Source of the DNA: Achromobacter kerstersii
GTDB taxonomy: Bacteria > Pseudomonadota > Gammaproteobacteria > Burkholderiales > Burkholderiaceae_B
Length of the DNA stretch: 64,000 nt
Assembly (NCBI RefSeq): GCF_902859595.1
Contig: NZ_CADIJQ010000001.1
Coordinates: 1,488,001-1,552,000, forward strand
Reading direction: 5' to 3'
In this document: positions 1 through 8,415 of the stretch, piece after piece
Numbering within the stretch: position 1 is the first letter of the stretch
Layout: each line of letters starts with the position of its first letter
Notes under the pieces: generated by a model
The model's input: only the letters and a program-made list of their open reading frames with translations
Told to the model about the DNA's origin: nothing
Database searches by the model: none
Program-made: the position numbers and the translations under genes

Positions 1-537
1 GTTGGCGCCGTGAATTTCCACGCCATCGAAGCGCGCCGCAATGGCGTTCGCGGCCGCCTGACGAAAGTCTTCGACGATGCCGGGCAGCTCGTCCAGCGCC
101 AACGCGCGCGGCGCCGACACCGGCTCAAAGCCATTGTTCACAAACGTCTTGGTCTCGGCGCGAATGGCGGACGGCGCCACGGGCGCGGCCCCGTTCTCTT
201 GCAAGTCCACGTGCGACACGCGGCCCACATGCCACAGCTGAAGGAATATCTTGCCGCCCTTGGCATGCACGGCCTGCGTCACCTGCCGCCAACCTTCGAC
301 CTGCGCAGCCGTGTAGATCCCCGGCGTGTCCTGATACCCCTGCCCCTGCTGCGAGATCTGCGTCGCCTCGGCAATCAACAAACCCGCCGAGGCGCGCTGG
401 CTGTAATAGGTTGCGGCAAACCGGCTGGGAACAAAGCCCGCCTCGGCGCGGTTGCGCGTCAGCGGGGCCATCACGATGCGGTTGGAAAGCGTCAGGGGTC
501 CCAGGGTGTAGGGCTGGAACAAAGCGTTGTCGGTCAT
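1..537 (-). CDS. Old Yellow Enzyme family alkene reductase, partial (3' end outside window)
   Basis: Translated on the minus strand from the ATG at 535-537, this gives 179 residues that run off the left edge. The start reads MTDNALFQPYTLGPLTLSNR and continues with the NRIVMAPLTR segment typical of FMN-binding OYE proteins. The visible end contains EIHGAN, the conserved FMN/active-site strand of the NemA/OYE family. The family reduces activated C=C bonds or nitro compounds with NAD(P)H in the cytoplasm. It is divergent from a TetR gene, an arrangement often seen for nemR/nemA-type pairs, so TetR control is likely. About half of a normal 360-residue enzyme is visible. The family call is secure; the substrate is unknown. 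Confidence 0.88.
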   Translation of the reverse strand, partial: MTDNALFQPYTLGPLTLSNRIVMAPLTRNRAEAGFVPSRFAATYYSQRASAGLLIAEATQISQQGQGYQDTPGIYTAAQVEGWRQVTQAVHAKGGKIFLQLWHVGRVSHVDLQENGAAPVAPSAIRAETKTFVNNGFEPVSAPRALALDELPGIVEDFRQAAANAIAARFDGVEIHGAN

Positions 538-630
538 GGTCAGGGGTCCGTCGAAAAGGGTTGATCGCCGGGGCCGAAGGCGGTGCCTTGGGCGGGTCGC
601 GGCGCTTGCTGGGTCGGTCAACGGCGTTAA

Positions 631-681
631 TGATGATGATCAACATCTAAATCGTCAAGCACTTTGATGATGATCGACATC
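631..681. promoter_or_regulatory. Direct repeat with internal dyad, candidate TetR operator
   Basis: Two 17-base copies, TGATGATGATCAACATC at 631-647 and TGATGATGATCGACATC at 665-681, differ at one position and lie 34 bp apart between the divergent OYE and TetR genes. Each contains GATG-N5-CATC, a small inverted repeat. Placement and symmetry suit a TetR-family operator. Assignment to the neighbouring regulator is inference. Confidence 0.35.
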
Positions 682-752
682 AATGTATATTCACTGCCTG
701 GACGCAGCATTGACGTGTAGGCCCAGGGCATCGGGCTGGCGAAATGAAGCGG

Positions 753-836
753 GCGAACTAAGACTCAGGAAATGAGACTCGCGAACTAAGACTGGCGAAC
801 TAAGACTCGAGAACTAAGACTCGCGAAATAAGGGTC
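753..836. repeat. Six tandem 14-bp repeats upstream of the TetR gene
   Basis: Six head-to-tail 14-bp units have consensus GCGAACTAAGACTC. The units are 753-766, 767-780, 781-794, 795-808, 809-822 and 823-836. Units 1, 3, 4 and 5 are nearly identical; units 2 and 6 are more diverged. The array ends 19 bp before the TetR start codon, so it lies in the leader or promoter of that gene. Confidence 0.8.
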
Positions 837-855
837 ACCATATGAAGGTCATGAA

Positions 856-1461
856 ATGAAGGTAACCAAGGCGCAGGCGCAGGCCAACCGGGCGCACATC
901 GTTGAGACCGCATCGGCGCTCTTCCGCGAGCGCGGCTACGACGGCGTCGGCGTGGCCGAATTGATGGCCGCCGCCGGGTTCACCCACGGCGGCTTCTACA
1001 AACATTTCCGGTCCAAGGCCGACCTGATGGCCGAAACCGCGGCATCGGGGCTGTCGCAGTCCCAGGCAATGACGGGCCAGATGGACCTGGCCAAGTTCAT
1101 CAACGTCTACGTGTCACGCGCGCACCGCGACGGACGCGGCGCTGGCTGCACCATGGCCGCCCTATGCGGCGACGCCGCGCGCCAGACAGACGACGTCAAG
1201 GCCACCTTCGCGGCGGGCATCGAAGACATGCTGGCGGTGCTGGGCAAGGACGACGTTGCGTCGCAAGATTCAGAGCTGGCTGCGGACCCGAATTCAACCG
1301 CCAAGCGCGCCCGCGCCAAGCGCATTGATTTGCTGGCGCACGTGATTGGCGCCGTCGCGCTGTCGCGCGCCTGCCCCGATGATTCCCCCCTGGCCGACGA
1401 AATCCTCGAAGCCTGCCGCAGCGAACTGCTGGCGTCTTTGGCGCCGAAAGCCGCCGGCTGA
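856..1461 (+). CDS. TetR/AcrR family transcriptional regulator
   Basis: 201 residues. The N-terminal region (about residues 8-60) is a TetR helix-turn-helix: an FRERGYDGVGVAELMAAAG segment followed by THGGFYKHFRSKADL, a very typical recognition helix. The C-terminal ligand domain ends in LASLAPKAAG. The ATG at 842 is followed by a stop after five codons, so the ATG at 856 is used. The gene is divergent from the OYE gene and 48 bp before a MaoC hydratase gene on the same strand. It probably represses one or both in response to an electrophile or acyl compound, by analogy with NemR-like regulators. The ligand is not known. Confidence 0.85.
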   Translation: MKVTKAQAQANRAHIVETASALFRERGYDGVGVAELMAAAGFTHGGFYKHFRSKADLMAETAASGLSQSQAMTGQMDLAKFINVYVSRAHRDGRGAGCTMAALCGDAARQTDDVKATFAAGIEDMLAVLGKDDVASQDSELAADPNSTAKRARAKRIDLLAHVIGAVALSRACPDDSPLADEILEACRSELLASLAPKAAG

Positions 1462-1509
1462 TTCTTCGTTATTCCCGCATTCCCCGCCTATTTGACGGAG
1501 CAAACCGAC

Positions 1510-1962
1510 ATGGCCGAGCACTACCTTGAAGACCTGACCCCTGGACAACGCTTCATCGGCGCCGCCCGCGTGCGCGTCACCCGGGAACGCATCAAAGCCT
1601 TCGCCGCAGAATTCGACCCGCAGCCGTTTCACCTGGACGAAGACGCCGCCAGCGCCACGCTATTCAAAGGCCTGGCCGCCAGCGGCTGGCACACCGCCGC
1701 GCTGACCATGCAACTGCTGGTCGCCAGCGAATTCAAACCGGCAGGCGGCATCATCGGCGCGGGCGTGGACGAAATTCGCTGGCCGATGCCGGTACGCCCG
1801 GATGATGAATTGAGGATTGAAAGCGAAGTGCTGGAGGTGCGGCCGTCGAAGACGCGCCCCCAGCAAGGCTTGGTGAAGGCGCGCACGACAACGCTGAATC
1901 AGAAGGATGAGGTGGTGCAGATCTTCGTCAGCAATTTGGTCGTACAGCGTCGCGGGGAGTAA
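1510..1962 (+). CDS. MaoC-like (R)-enoyl-CoA hydratase family protein
   Basis: 150 residues from the ATG at 1510, chosen because GGAG at 1497-1500 sits nine bases upstream; an in-frame TTG at 1492 is less likely. The FDPQPFHLDEDAA motif holds the hydratase-2 catalytic pair (Asp36, His41). The rest fits a single hot-dog domain ending in IFVSNLVVQRR. The family hydrates trans-2-enoyl-CoA or related thioesters in the cytoplasm. It follows the TetR gene closely and may be co-transcribed with it. The substrate cannot be told from the sequence. Confidence 0.82.
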   Translation: MAEHYLEDLTPGQRFIGAARVRVTRERIKAFAAEFDPQPFHLDEDAASATLFKGLAASGWHTAALTMQLLVASEFKPAGGIIGAGVDEIRWPMPVRPDDELRIESEVLEVRPSKTRPQQGLVKARTTTLNQKDEVVQIFVSNLVVQRRGE

Positions 1963-1970
1963 GGAGCGAA

Positions 1971-2022
1971 GGATAAAGGGCGAGGGATAAAGGATGAGGG
2001 ATAAAGGGGCGAAGGATAAAGG
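1971..2022. repeat. Four short direct repeats after the MaoC gene
   Basis: GGATAAAGG occurs at 1971, 1985, 1999 and 2014, a period of 14-15 bp, immediately downstream of the MaoC stop codon. No open reading frame or terminator is evident in it. Confidence 0.7.
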
Positions 2023-2049
2023 GCGGGCGTGTCTGGGGCCTTAATCTGG

Positions 2050-2168
2050 CCGTCACCGCCAGCTGGTCTTCACCGCGAGCAGGCCTTCACCGCTAGCTAG
2101 CCTTCACCGCTAGCTAGCCTTCACCGCTAGCTAGTCTTCACCGCGAGCTAGCCTTCACCGCTAGCTGG
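2050..2168. repeat. Seven tandem 17-bp repeats
   Basis: Seven uninterrupted 17-bp units begin at 2050, 2067, 2084, 2101, 2118, 2135 and 2152, with consensus CCTTCACCGCTAGCTAG. The three central units are identical; outer units differ at 1-4 positions. The array lies between the convergent MaoC and XRE-PAS genes and stops 12 bp before the latter's stop codon. Units abut without spacers, so it is not a CRISPR array. Confidence 0.85.
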
Positions 2169-2180
2169 CCTGCTCCGCGC

Positions 2181-3170
2181 TCATCCTTCTTCGACCGCCA
2201 ACGCAAAGTACGCGGCCGCCCCGTCGTTGTCACGCGTCAGCACAGCGCGCACCCGCACGCTCTGCGCGCCGCCATCCTTCGCGCGCATTTTTGCGCCAAA
2301 GGCAGCGGTAGGCTTGCCGTGCCGCATCTTCTTCAAACGCGCCCCGCCATCGGCAAACACGCTCATCAGCCCGTCGCCCATCAGCTCTGCCTTGCCGTAG
2401 CCCAGCATCTGCGCCAGCGCCGTGTTGGCGGACTCGCAGCGCAGGTCGGCATCCAGCAGCGCCATCCCCTGCACCGTCAACTCAAACACCGCTTCGAATC
2501 GCGCCTGCTGATCCCGTAGCGACTGTTCCGTCAGCTTGCGCGCGGTGTTGTCCATGCTGATGCCCACGATCTTGACGATGCGCCCATCAAAGTCGCGCAC
2601 GGGCGTCGCGCGCGACGAGATCCAGCGCAGGCTGCCGTCCGGCTGGATCAGGCGAAAGTCGAATTCGTGCGCATTGCCCGTGCGTAGCGATTCCTCGTAC
2701 GCAGCGTTCATCATCGGCACGTCATCGGCGTGCACGTGCTTCCAGAAGCTCTCGTTGCTGACAATCCGCCAGCCGTACACGGCTTCAACGTTGGACGAGT
2801 AGCTGACGTCGTCCGTGATCAGGTTCCATTCCCACGTGACGATGCGCGCGCCCTCTTGCGCCAGCTTCATGCGCGTTTCGCTTTCCATGATCTCGGCCAT
2901 GTAGCGGCGGCGCGTATCGGTCATGGGCATCGCCACCGCGCTTGATGCGCCTGCCTCCTCCCGCGCCTGCTCGCCGTAGCGCAGCCAGATCCAGTTCACG
3001 CCCACAAACGCCGCCAGCTTGCGCAGCTTTTCGTAATCGATCTCGCCGCCCTTGGTCCATTTATGGACGGCGGGGCGCGACACGTTGAGCGCCGTGGCGA
3101 CGGCTTGGAGTGTCAGTTGCTTGTGTTCAAGCAGCTCTTTCAAGCGAAATGCAAAGCTGTCTTCGGTCAT
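2181..3170 (-). CDS. XRE-type HTH regulator with two PAS domains
   Basis: 329 residues. The ATG at 3170 is preferred over the GTG at 3176, because the purine stretch AAGGGG lies about 6-7 bases before the ATG but touches the GTG. Residues about 5-60 are an XRE helix-turn-helix (LTLQAVATALNVSRPAVHKW). Residues about 85-210 form a PAS_3/PAC domain with FRLIQPDGSLRWISSRATPV. A second PAS follows (EAVFELTVQGMALLDADLR). It is transcribed away from the carnitine operon across a perfect palindrome, so I infer it controls that operon in response to a small ligand or redox state. XRE fused to PAS is less common than XRE-cupin in such catabolic clusters. Confidence 0.82.
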   Translation of the reverse strand: MTEDSFAFRLKELLEHKQLTLQAVATALNVSRPAVHKWTKGGEIDYEKLRKLAAFVGVNWIWLRYGEQAREEAGASSAVAMPMTDTRRRYMAEIMESETRMKLAQEGARIVTWEWNLITDDVSYSSNVEAVYGWRIVSNESFWKHVHADDVPMMNAAYEESLRTGNAHEFDFRLIQPDGSLRWISSRATPVRDFDGRIVKIVGISMDNTARKLTEQSLRDQQARFEAVFELTVQGMALLDADLRCESANTALAQMLGYGKAELMGDGLMSVFADGGARLKKMRHGKPTAAFGAKMRAKDGGAQSVRVRAVLTRDNDGAAAYFALAVEEG

Positions 3171-3329
3171 GTTCACGCCCCTTCAGCCGCGGCAATTCCC
3201 CGCCACCGTTTGAAAAGCTCCGCGCAAGCACGACGATGAAAAACACCGATCGTTACAAACGCGCGGTTTTCCGATAGATGCTTGTGCATGGAAGAAGTCT
3301 TGCCTACATTGAGTTAATTACTGGTTAAT

Positions 3330-3346
3330 GTAAACCAGTGGTTTAC
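3330..3346. promoter_or_regulatory. 17-bp palindrome between XRE-PAS and carnitine genes, candidate operator
   Basis: GTAAACCA-G-TGGTTTAC is a perfect dyad with 8-bp arms. It overlaps a second inverted repeat, ACTGGTT/AACCAGT, at 3320-3339. It sits between the XRE-PAS start (3170) and the transporter start (3444), the expected place for a regulator controlling both directions. Which protein binds it is inference. Confidence 0.55.
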
Positions 3347-3443
3347 TGACAACAAGAAAAACAAACCTAACAAACACAACAAACACAACGACCACAACGA
3401 CCACAAAAAAATCTGTGCGCAACGACGCATGAGAGGAGACAAC

Positions 3444-5057
3444 GTGAAAACATCCGCGCCACGCCGCGACGGGTTCCTGACCCTATGCACGCTTACCGCC
3501 GTGCTGGTGACCGTCATCGCCATGGTTCGCTGGCCCGCCGAAGCCGCTGCAACCGCTAACGTCTTGTTCGATTGGTCGACGCGCTCGTTCGGGTCGGTCA
3601 TTCAAATATTTGTCTTCGGCTGTGTCATCGCCTGCATCGCGCTGGCGTTCAGCAAGTATGGCAACGTGCGCTTGGGCGATGGCAAGCCCGAGTACTCGAC
3701 CCTGTCATGGATCTTCATGTTCATCTGCGCCGGCATGGGGTCGTCGACCTTGTATTGGGGCGTAATGGAATGGGCCTATTACTACCAGTCGCCCGGCCTG
3801 AACGTTGCCGCCGGCACGCGCGACGCACTGGAATACAGCATCAGCTATTCCTTCTTTCACTGGGGCCTGAGCGCCTGGGCGGTATACGCCCTGCCCTCGC
3901 TCGCAATGGCCTACCACTTCCATGTGCGCAAGAAGTCGGGCTTGAACCTCGCGTCCATCATCCAGGCCATTACGGGGTTTCGCGCCACGGGTCCGGTCGG
4001 ACGCTTAGCAGACCTGATTTTCCTGCTGACGATGTTCGGCGCGCTGACGGTTTCCATCGCCCTGACCGCAACCACCTTCACGCGCGGCCTCGCAAGCCTG
4101 GCCGGCACCCCTGACACCTTCACCATGCAGTTGATCGTGATCGTCGGCGTGTCCGCGCTGTTCTCGGCAAGCGCCTACATCGGCATCGCCAGCGGCATGA
4201 AACGCCTGAGCCATATGGTCTGTTGGGGCGCGCTGCTGCTGGCCGCCGTCGTCTTCGTCGTCGGCCCCACCCAGTTCTCCGGCAACAACATCGTCAACGG
4301 CCTGGGCCTGATGCTGCAGAACTACATCCGCATGAGCCTCTTTACCGACCCCGCCGGCGACGGCGCCTTCAACCGCGGCTGGACGGTGTTCTATTGGCTG
4401 TGGTGGGTGTCGTACTCGCCGGGCGTGGCGATGTTCGTGGCGCGCGTCTCCAAGGGTCGCAAAATCAAGGACGTCATCGGCGCCCTCTTGCTGGGCGGCA
4501 GCGCCGGCTGCTGGTTCTTCTTCGGCGCGCTGGAAAGCTACTCGATGCACCAGTTCATGTCGGGCGCGATCGATGTCCCGCACATCTTGAAGGAGCACGG
4601 CGGCGAGACGGCCGTCGAAATGCTGCTAAGCGCGCTGCCCGCAGGCAAACTTTTCCTGGCCCTGTACCTGGCGATCATGATCGTCTTCCTGGCCGCGCAC
4701 GTTGATGCCGTCGCCTATGCCGTGGCCGCCACCACCACGCGCAACCTGTCCGAAGGCGCAGACCCCACGCCCACCAGCCGCGTCTTCTGGTGCATAGCGC
4801 TGACGCTCGTGCCGCTGGCGATGCTGTTCACCAAAGCATCGCTGGAAACCATGAAGACCGCGGTGGTGCTCACCGCCATCCCCTTCCTGTTCATCCTTGC
4901 CATCAAGCTGTTCGGCCTGTTCCGTTGGCTGATGCAGGACTACGGGGATGTTCCGGCGCACTTGATCGAATCGGCCGCACAGCCGGGATCAGAAGAAGCC
5001 GTCGTGACGGACCTGCGTCAGGCCGTCCAGAAGCCACGCGCTGTCGCAAACGGATAG
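3444..5057 (+). CDS. BCCT family betaine/carnitine/choline transporter
   Basis: 537 residues from GTG 3444, which has AGAGGA about six bases upstream; the ATG at 3429 overlaps that ribosome site. It is a polytopic inner-membrane protein with about 12 hydrophobic segments. [14 protein letters not shown] and the tryptophan-rich [19 protein letters not shown] stretch are hallmarks of the BCCT quaternary-ammonium-binding site. The next two genes encode carnitine monooxygenase, so carnitine (or gamma-butyrobetaine/betaine) is the likely substrate, parallel to yeaV next to yeaWX in E. coli. The substrate is inferred from context. Confidence 0.9.
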   Translation: MKTSAPRRDGFLTLCTLTAVLVTVIAMVRWPAEAAATANVLFDWSTRSFGSVIQIFVFGCVIACIALAFSKYGNVRLGDGKPEYSTLSWIFMFICAGMGSSTLYWGVMEWAYYYQSPGLNVAAGTRDALEYSISYSFFHWGLSAWAVYALPSLAMAYHFHVRKKSGLNLASIIQAITGFRATGPVGRLADLIFLLTMFGALTVSIALTATTFTRGLASLAGTPDTFTMQLIVIVGVSALFSASAYIGIASGMKRLSHMVCWGALLLAAVVFVVGPTQFSGNNIVNGLGLMLQNYIRMSLFTDPAGDGAFNRGWTVFYWLWWVSYSPGVAMFVARVSKGRKIKDVIGALLLGGSAGCWFFFGALESYSMHQFMSGAIDVPHILKEHGGETAVEMLLSALPAGKLFLALYLAIMIVFLAAHVDAVAYAVAATTTRNLSEGADPTPTSRVFWCIALTLVPLAMLFTKASLETMKTAVVLTAIPFLFILAIKLFGLFRWLMQDYGDVPAHLIESAAQPGSEEAVVTDLRQAVQKPRAVANG

Positions 5058-5142
5058 CCCTGCACGAACGGGCACGCGGTAAGCGCTGCCCGCTTCCCAA
5101 TCTATCGCTGGCCCCCACGCCAACACTTCCATGGAGACCATC

Positions 5143-6324
5143 ATGACCCCCATCCCCCAGTTGCCCGCCAATTTCTGCGCCGACGAAGAAAACGCCTGGA
5201 CCCTGCCCGCCTCGTACTACACCCAGGACGCGGTCTTCGATTACGAGAAAGAGCAGGTGTTCGCCAACACCTGGATCTGCGTCGCCCACCGCAGCGAACT
5301 GGCTGCGCCTAACGACTACGTCACGCGCGACATCATCGGCGAAAGCATCATCGTGCTGCGTGACCGCGAGGGCATCCTGCGCGCCTTCTACAACGTTTGC
5401 CCGCACCGCGGCCACCAACTGATGCAAGGCAGCGGCCGCGCCAAGAACGTCATCACCTGTCCGTACCACGCCTGGACCTTTAAGCTCGACGGCGAGCTGG
5501 CCCTTGCACGCAACTGCGACAACGTACCCAACTTCGACCGCGACAAGGCGAGCCTGGTCCCCATCAAGGTCGAAGAAGCCGCGGGCTTCATCTTCATCAA
5601 CATGAACCCGGACGCCGGCTCGGTAGAGGACCAGCTCCCCGGTTTCGAAGCCCGCCTGCGCGCCGCCTGCCCGGTGGTGGACGACCTGCACCTGGCCGCC
5701 CGCTTCGTTACCGACACGCCCGCCAACTGGAAGTCCATCGTTGACAACTACCTGGAGTGCTACCACTGCGGCCCCGTACACCCCAGCTTCGCGGACTCCG
5801 TCCAAGTCGACAAATACAACCACACCATGCACGGCAACTGGACGTTGCAGTTTGGCCTGGCCAAGTCATCGGAAAAGTCCTTCAAAGTTGACCCGTCGGT
5901 GAAGGACCCCAGCTTCGCCGGCTTCTGGACGTGGCCCTGCACGATGTTCAACGTGCCGCCCGGCGCCGACTTCATGACCGTCATCTATGAATTCCCCGCC
6001 AGTGCGGGCGTCACGTTGCAGCACTACGAGATCTACTTTCTTAACAAGGACTTGACCGACGAACAGCAGAAACTGGTCGAGTGGTACCGCGATGTTTTCC
6101 GCCCTGAAGACTTGCGCCTGGTGGAGAGCGTGCAGAAGGGTTTGAAGTCGCGCGGCTATCGTGGCCAGGGCCGCATCATGGTCGACCGGCAGCGCAGTGG
6201 GATCAGCGAACACGGCATCGTGCATTTTCATCGGCGGTTGGCGACGGAGTACAAGGATGCGCAGTGCGAAGGTGCGACGTCATCCCTTACCCCTGCGCCG
6301 GCGTCGCAACGCGCCCCCGCATGA
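5143..6324 (+). CDS. cntA: Carnitine monooxygenase, Rieske oxygenase subunit CntA
   Basis: 393 residues. The ATG at 5143 follows GGAG with good spacing and gives an N-terminus (MTPIPQLPANFCADE) that lines up with known CntA as I recall it. The Rieske 2Fe-2S ligands are Cys86, His88, Cys106 and His109 (CPHRGH, CPYHAW). The non-heme iron ligands fit His208, His213 and Asp323. Glu205 lies in NYLECYHC; CntA is distinctive in using a glutamate here, where most Rieske oxygenases have an aspartate bridge. CntA/YeaW converts L-carnitine to trimethylamine and malic semialdehyde using O2. It forms an operon with the upstream BCCT gene and downstream cntB. Confidence 0.92.
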   Translation: MTPIPQLPANFCADEENAWTLPASYYTQDAVFDYEKEQVFANTWICVAHRSELAAPNDYVTRDIIGESIIVLRDREGILRAFYNVCPHRGHQLMQGSGRAKNVITCPYHAWTFKLDGELALARNCDNVPNFDRDKASLVPIKVEEAAGFIFINMNPDAGSVEDQLPGFEARLRAACPVVDDLHLAARFVTDTPANWKSIVDNYLECYHCGPVHPSFADSVQVDKYNHTMHGNWTLQFGLAKSSEKSFKVDPSVKDPSFAGFWTWPCTMFNVPPGADFMTVIYEFPASAGVTLQHYEIYFLNKDLTDEQQKLVEWYRDVFRPEDLRLVESVQKGLKSRGYRGQGRIMVDRQRSGISEHGIVHFHRRLATEYKDAQCEGATSSLTPAPASQRAPA

Positions 6325-7289
6325 TCATGGCAGCCCACCAGACCCTGCTCGTGCGCGTCGCACGCATCGAACAGGTGACCCCGCTGATCAAACGCTTCAC
6401 GCTGGAATCCCGCGACGGCAGCGCCCTGCCGCCCTTCACGGGCGGCAGCCACATCATCGTGCAAATGCGTAACGGTGAAAGCCACTACAACAACGCTTAC
6501 TCGCTGATGAGCTCGCCGCACGCGCTTGATAGCTACCAGATAGCCGTTCGGCGGCAGGCGCCATCCAAGGGCGGTTCGGCCTACCTGCACGACAAGGTCG
6601 GCGAAGGCGACCTGCTGACCATCACCACGCCGAACAATCTGTTCGCGTTGGACGGCTCGGCCGGCCACCACGTGCTGATCGCGGGCGGCATCGGCATCAC
6701 GCCGTTCATGTCGCAATTGCATGAATTGCACAAACGTGGCGATTCACACGAACTGCACTACGCCTTCCGCGCGGATGGGCATGGCGCCTTCCAGGATGAG
6801 CTGGCCCAGTCTTGCCAGGACTGCGTCAGGTTCTATGACAGCGGCAATGGCCAAACCATGAACGTGGCCAGCCTGCTGCGTGACATGAAACCCGACGCGC
6901 ACGTCTATGTGTGCGGCCCCGGCACGCTGATCGACGCCGTGCGCCGCGCGGCGCAAGACGCCGGCGTTGCGCCGTGGCGCGTACACGTAGAGAAATTCGC
7001 CGCCGCCAAGCCGTCTGGCGCCGCGTTCACGCTGGTGCTGGCAAAGTCCGGCGCCACCGTCGAAGTGGCCAGCGGCGAATCCATCCTCGACGCGATTGAG
7101 CGTGACGGCACGGCCCCGGTCGAATGTCTGTGCCGCGAAGGCGTGTGCGGCACCTGCGAAACCCGCATCCTGGAAGGCGAAGCCGTCCACTTCGATCAGT
7201 ACCTGACTGACCAAGACCGCGCGGCGCAAAAGACGCTGCTGATCTGCGTGTCGCGCGCCAAGGGCGAAAAGCTCGTGCTCGACCTGTAA
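6321..7289 (+). CDS. cntB: Carnitine monooxygenase reductase subunit CntB
   Basis: 322 residues. The ATG at 6321 overlaps the cntA stop as ATGA, suggesting translational coupling; a second ATG lies six bases on. Domain order is flavin-binding (about 5-110, with YNNAYSLMSSP), NAD-binding (about 115-225, with AGGIGITPF and CGPG) and a C-terminal plant-type 2Fe-2S ferredoxin with Cys271, Cys276, Cys279 and Cys309. This is the class IA reductase layout of CntB/YeaX, which passes electrons from NAD(P)H to the CntA Rieske centre. Confidence 0.92.
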   Translation: MIMAAHQTLLVRVARIEQVTPLIKRFTLESRDGSALPPFTGGSHIIVQMRNGESHYNNAYSLMSSPHALDSYQIAVRRQAPSKGGSAYLHDKVGEGDLLTITTPNNLFALDGSAGHHVLIAGGIGITPFMSQLHELHKRGDSHELHYAFRADGHGAFQDELAQSCQDCVRFYDSGNGQTMNVASLLRDMKPDAHVYVCGPGTLIDAVRRAAQDAGVAPWRVHVEKFAAAKPSGAAFTLVLAKSGATVEVASGESILDAIERDGTAPVECLCREGVCGTCETRILEGEAVHFDQYLTDQDRAAQKTLLICVSRAKGEKLVLDL

Positions 7290-7348
7290 ACCACAACATC
7301 GCGCCGGCGCCACCGAATGCCGGGCATCAAGGGGGGAGGAAACCACCA

Positions 7349-8415
7349 ATGAAACAGATAGCCGGCCTTTGGCTGCTGGCGGGCGTCGTGCTGCCTTTCG
7401 CCACGCATGCGCAGACCAGCGTCACCCTGTACGGCGTCATCAGCACCGCCGTGCGCTACACCTCCAACATCGACGGTGAACATGGCAGCTTGAGCCAGCT
7501 CGTCTCCAGCGGCATCGGCGGCAGCCGCTGGGGCTTGAAGGGTTCCGAAGACCTTGGCAACGCATTTTCGTGCTGGAAAATGGCTTCGGCACCAACGATG
7601 GCAAGACGGCCTACGACGCGCTGTTCGGCCGCCAGGCCTATGTGGGGGTGTCCGGCGCCTGGGGCAGCCTGACCCTCGGCCGGCAATACAACGCCTTGAA
7701 CAACATCGGCTGGGCATACAACCCGCTGGACCAAAGCTGGGGCAACTTCTGGTCCGACCCGCTCTACACCGGCGGCGACGTCTTCTTTCAGGATTACCGC
7801 ATCAACAACAGCGTGGTCTATAGCCGCAGCACGGGGCCGCTCACCTTGCAGGTGGACTACGGCTTTGGGCAACAGGCTGGCAGCATGTCGCGCGGCTCGA
7901 CGTTTGGCGGCGGCCTGATGTACCAGCAAGGCCCGCTGTCAGTCGGCGTGGCCTATGACCAGCATCGCGCGCGCACCGGCGACAACACGCTGCATAACTA
8001 TTCCATTGGCGGATCGTACGCGGTCGGCAACGCCACGGCCTACCTGGGCCACATGGGCCGACGCGAAACCGCGCAACAGCCGCGCTACGCCATCAGCTTT
8101 ATCGGCCTGGGCTATCAGGTCACGCGCGCACTGCACCTTTCCGGCGCCTACTATCGCTACCAGCAGCGCGGCAAGGTCACGACGCAGTACCAGCCCGTGC
8201 CGGTGCTGCTTGGCAGCGGCAATGGCGACATCGTTGCGGCCGTGGCGGACTACGCCCTATCCCCGCGCACCAGCGTTTTTCTGGAGCTTGACGCCACCCG
8301 CGCACGGGGCGGCGCGGTCGGCCGGGAAACCGAGTACTGGAGCGGCCAGGCAGCAACCGGCGTTGGCAGCTCCACGCGCATCGGTGTGATGACGGGGATG
8401 CGGCATATGTTCTAA
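7349..8415 (+). pseudogene. Outer-membrane porin (OmpQ/OmpC-like), frameshifted
   Basis: Bases 7349-7560 encode a signal peptide (cleavage near ATHAQ), the start strand SVTLYGVIS and GSRWGLKGSEDLGN, all typical of Bordetella/Achromobacter trimeric porins. The reading then breaks. IFVLENGFGTNDG and the remaining strands continue in another frame to 8415, ending GMRHMF with the C-terminal Phe used for outer-membrane assembly. Family members usually have about four residues (GLKA-like) between GN and IF; here only two bases remain, consistent with a 10-bp deletion. The first frame runs on to a stop at 7672. Nothing else is damaged, so the lesion looks recent, or it is an assembly error. Confidence 0.8.

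Noticed and set aside
2050..2168. CRISPR array
   Set aside because: Units are contiguous with no unique spacers, and no cas genes are present in the window.
5131..5142. Upstream ATG start for cntA
   Set aside because: It overlaps the GGAG ribosome site of the ATG at 5143, which gives the expected N-terminus.
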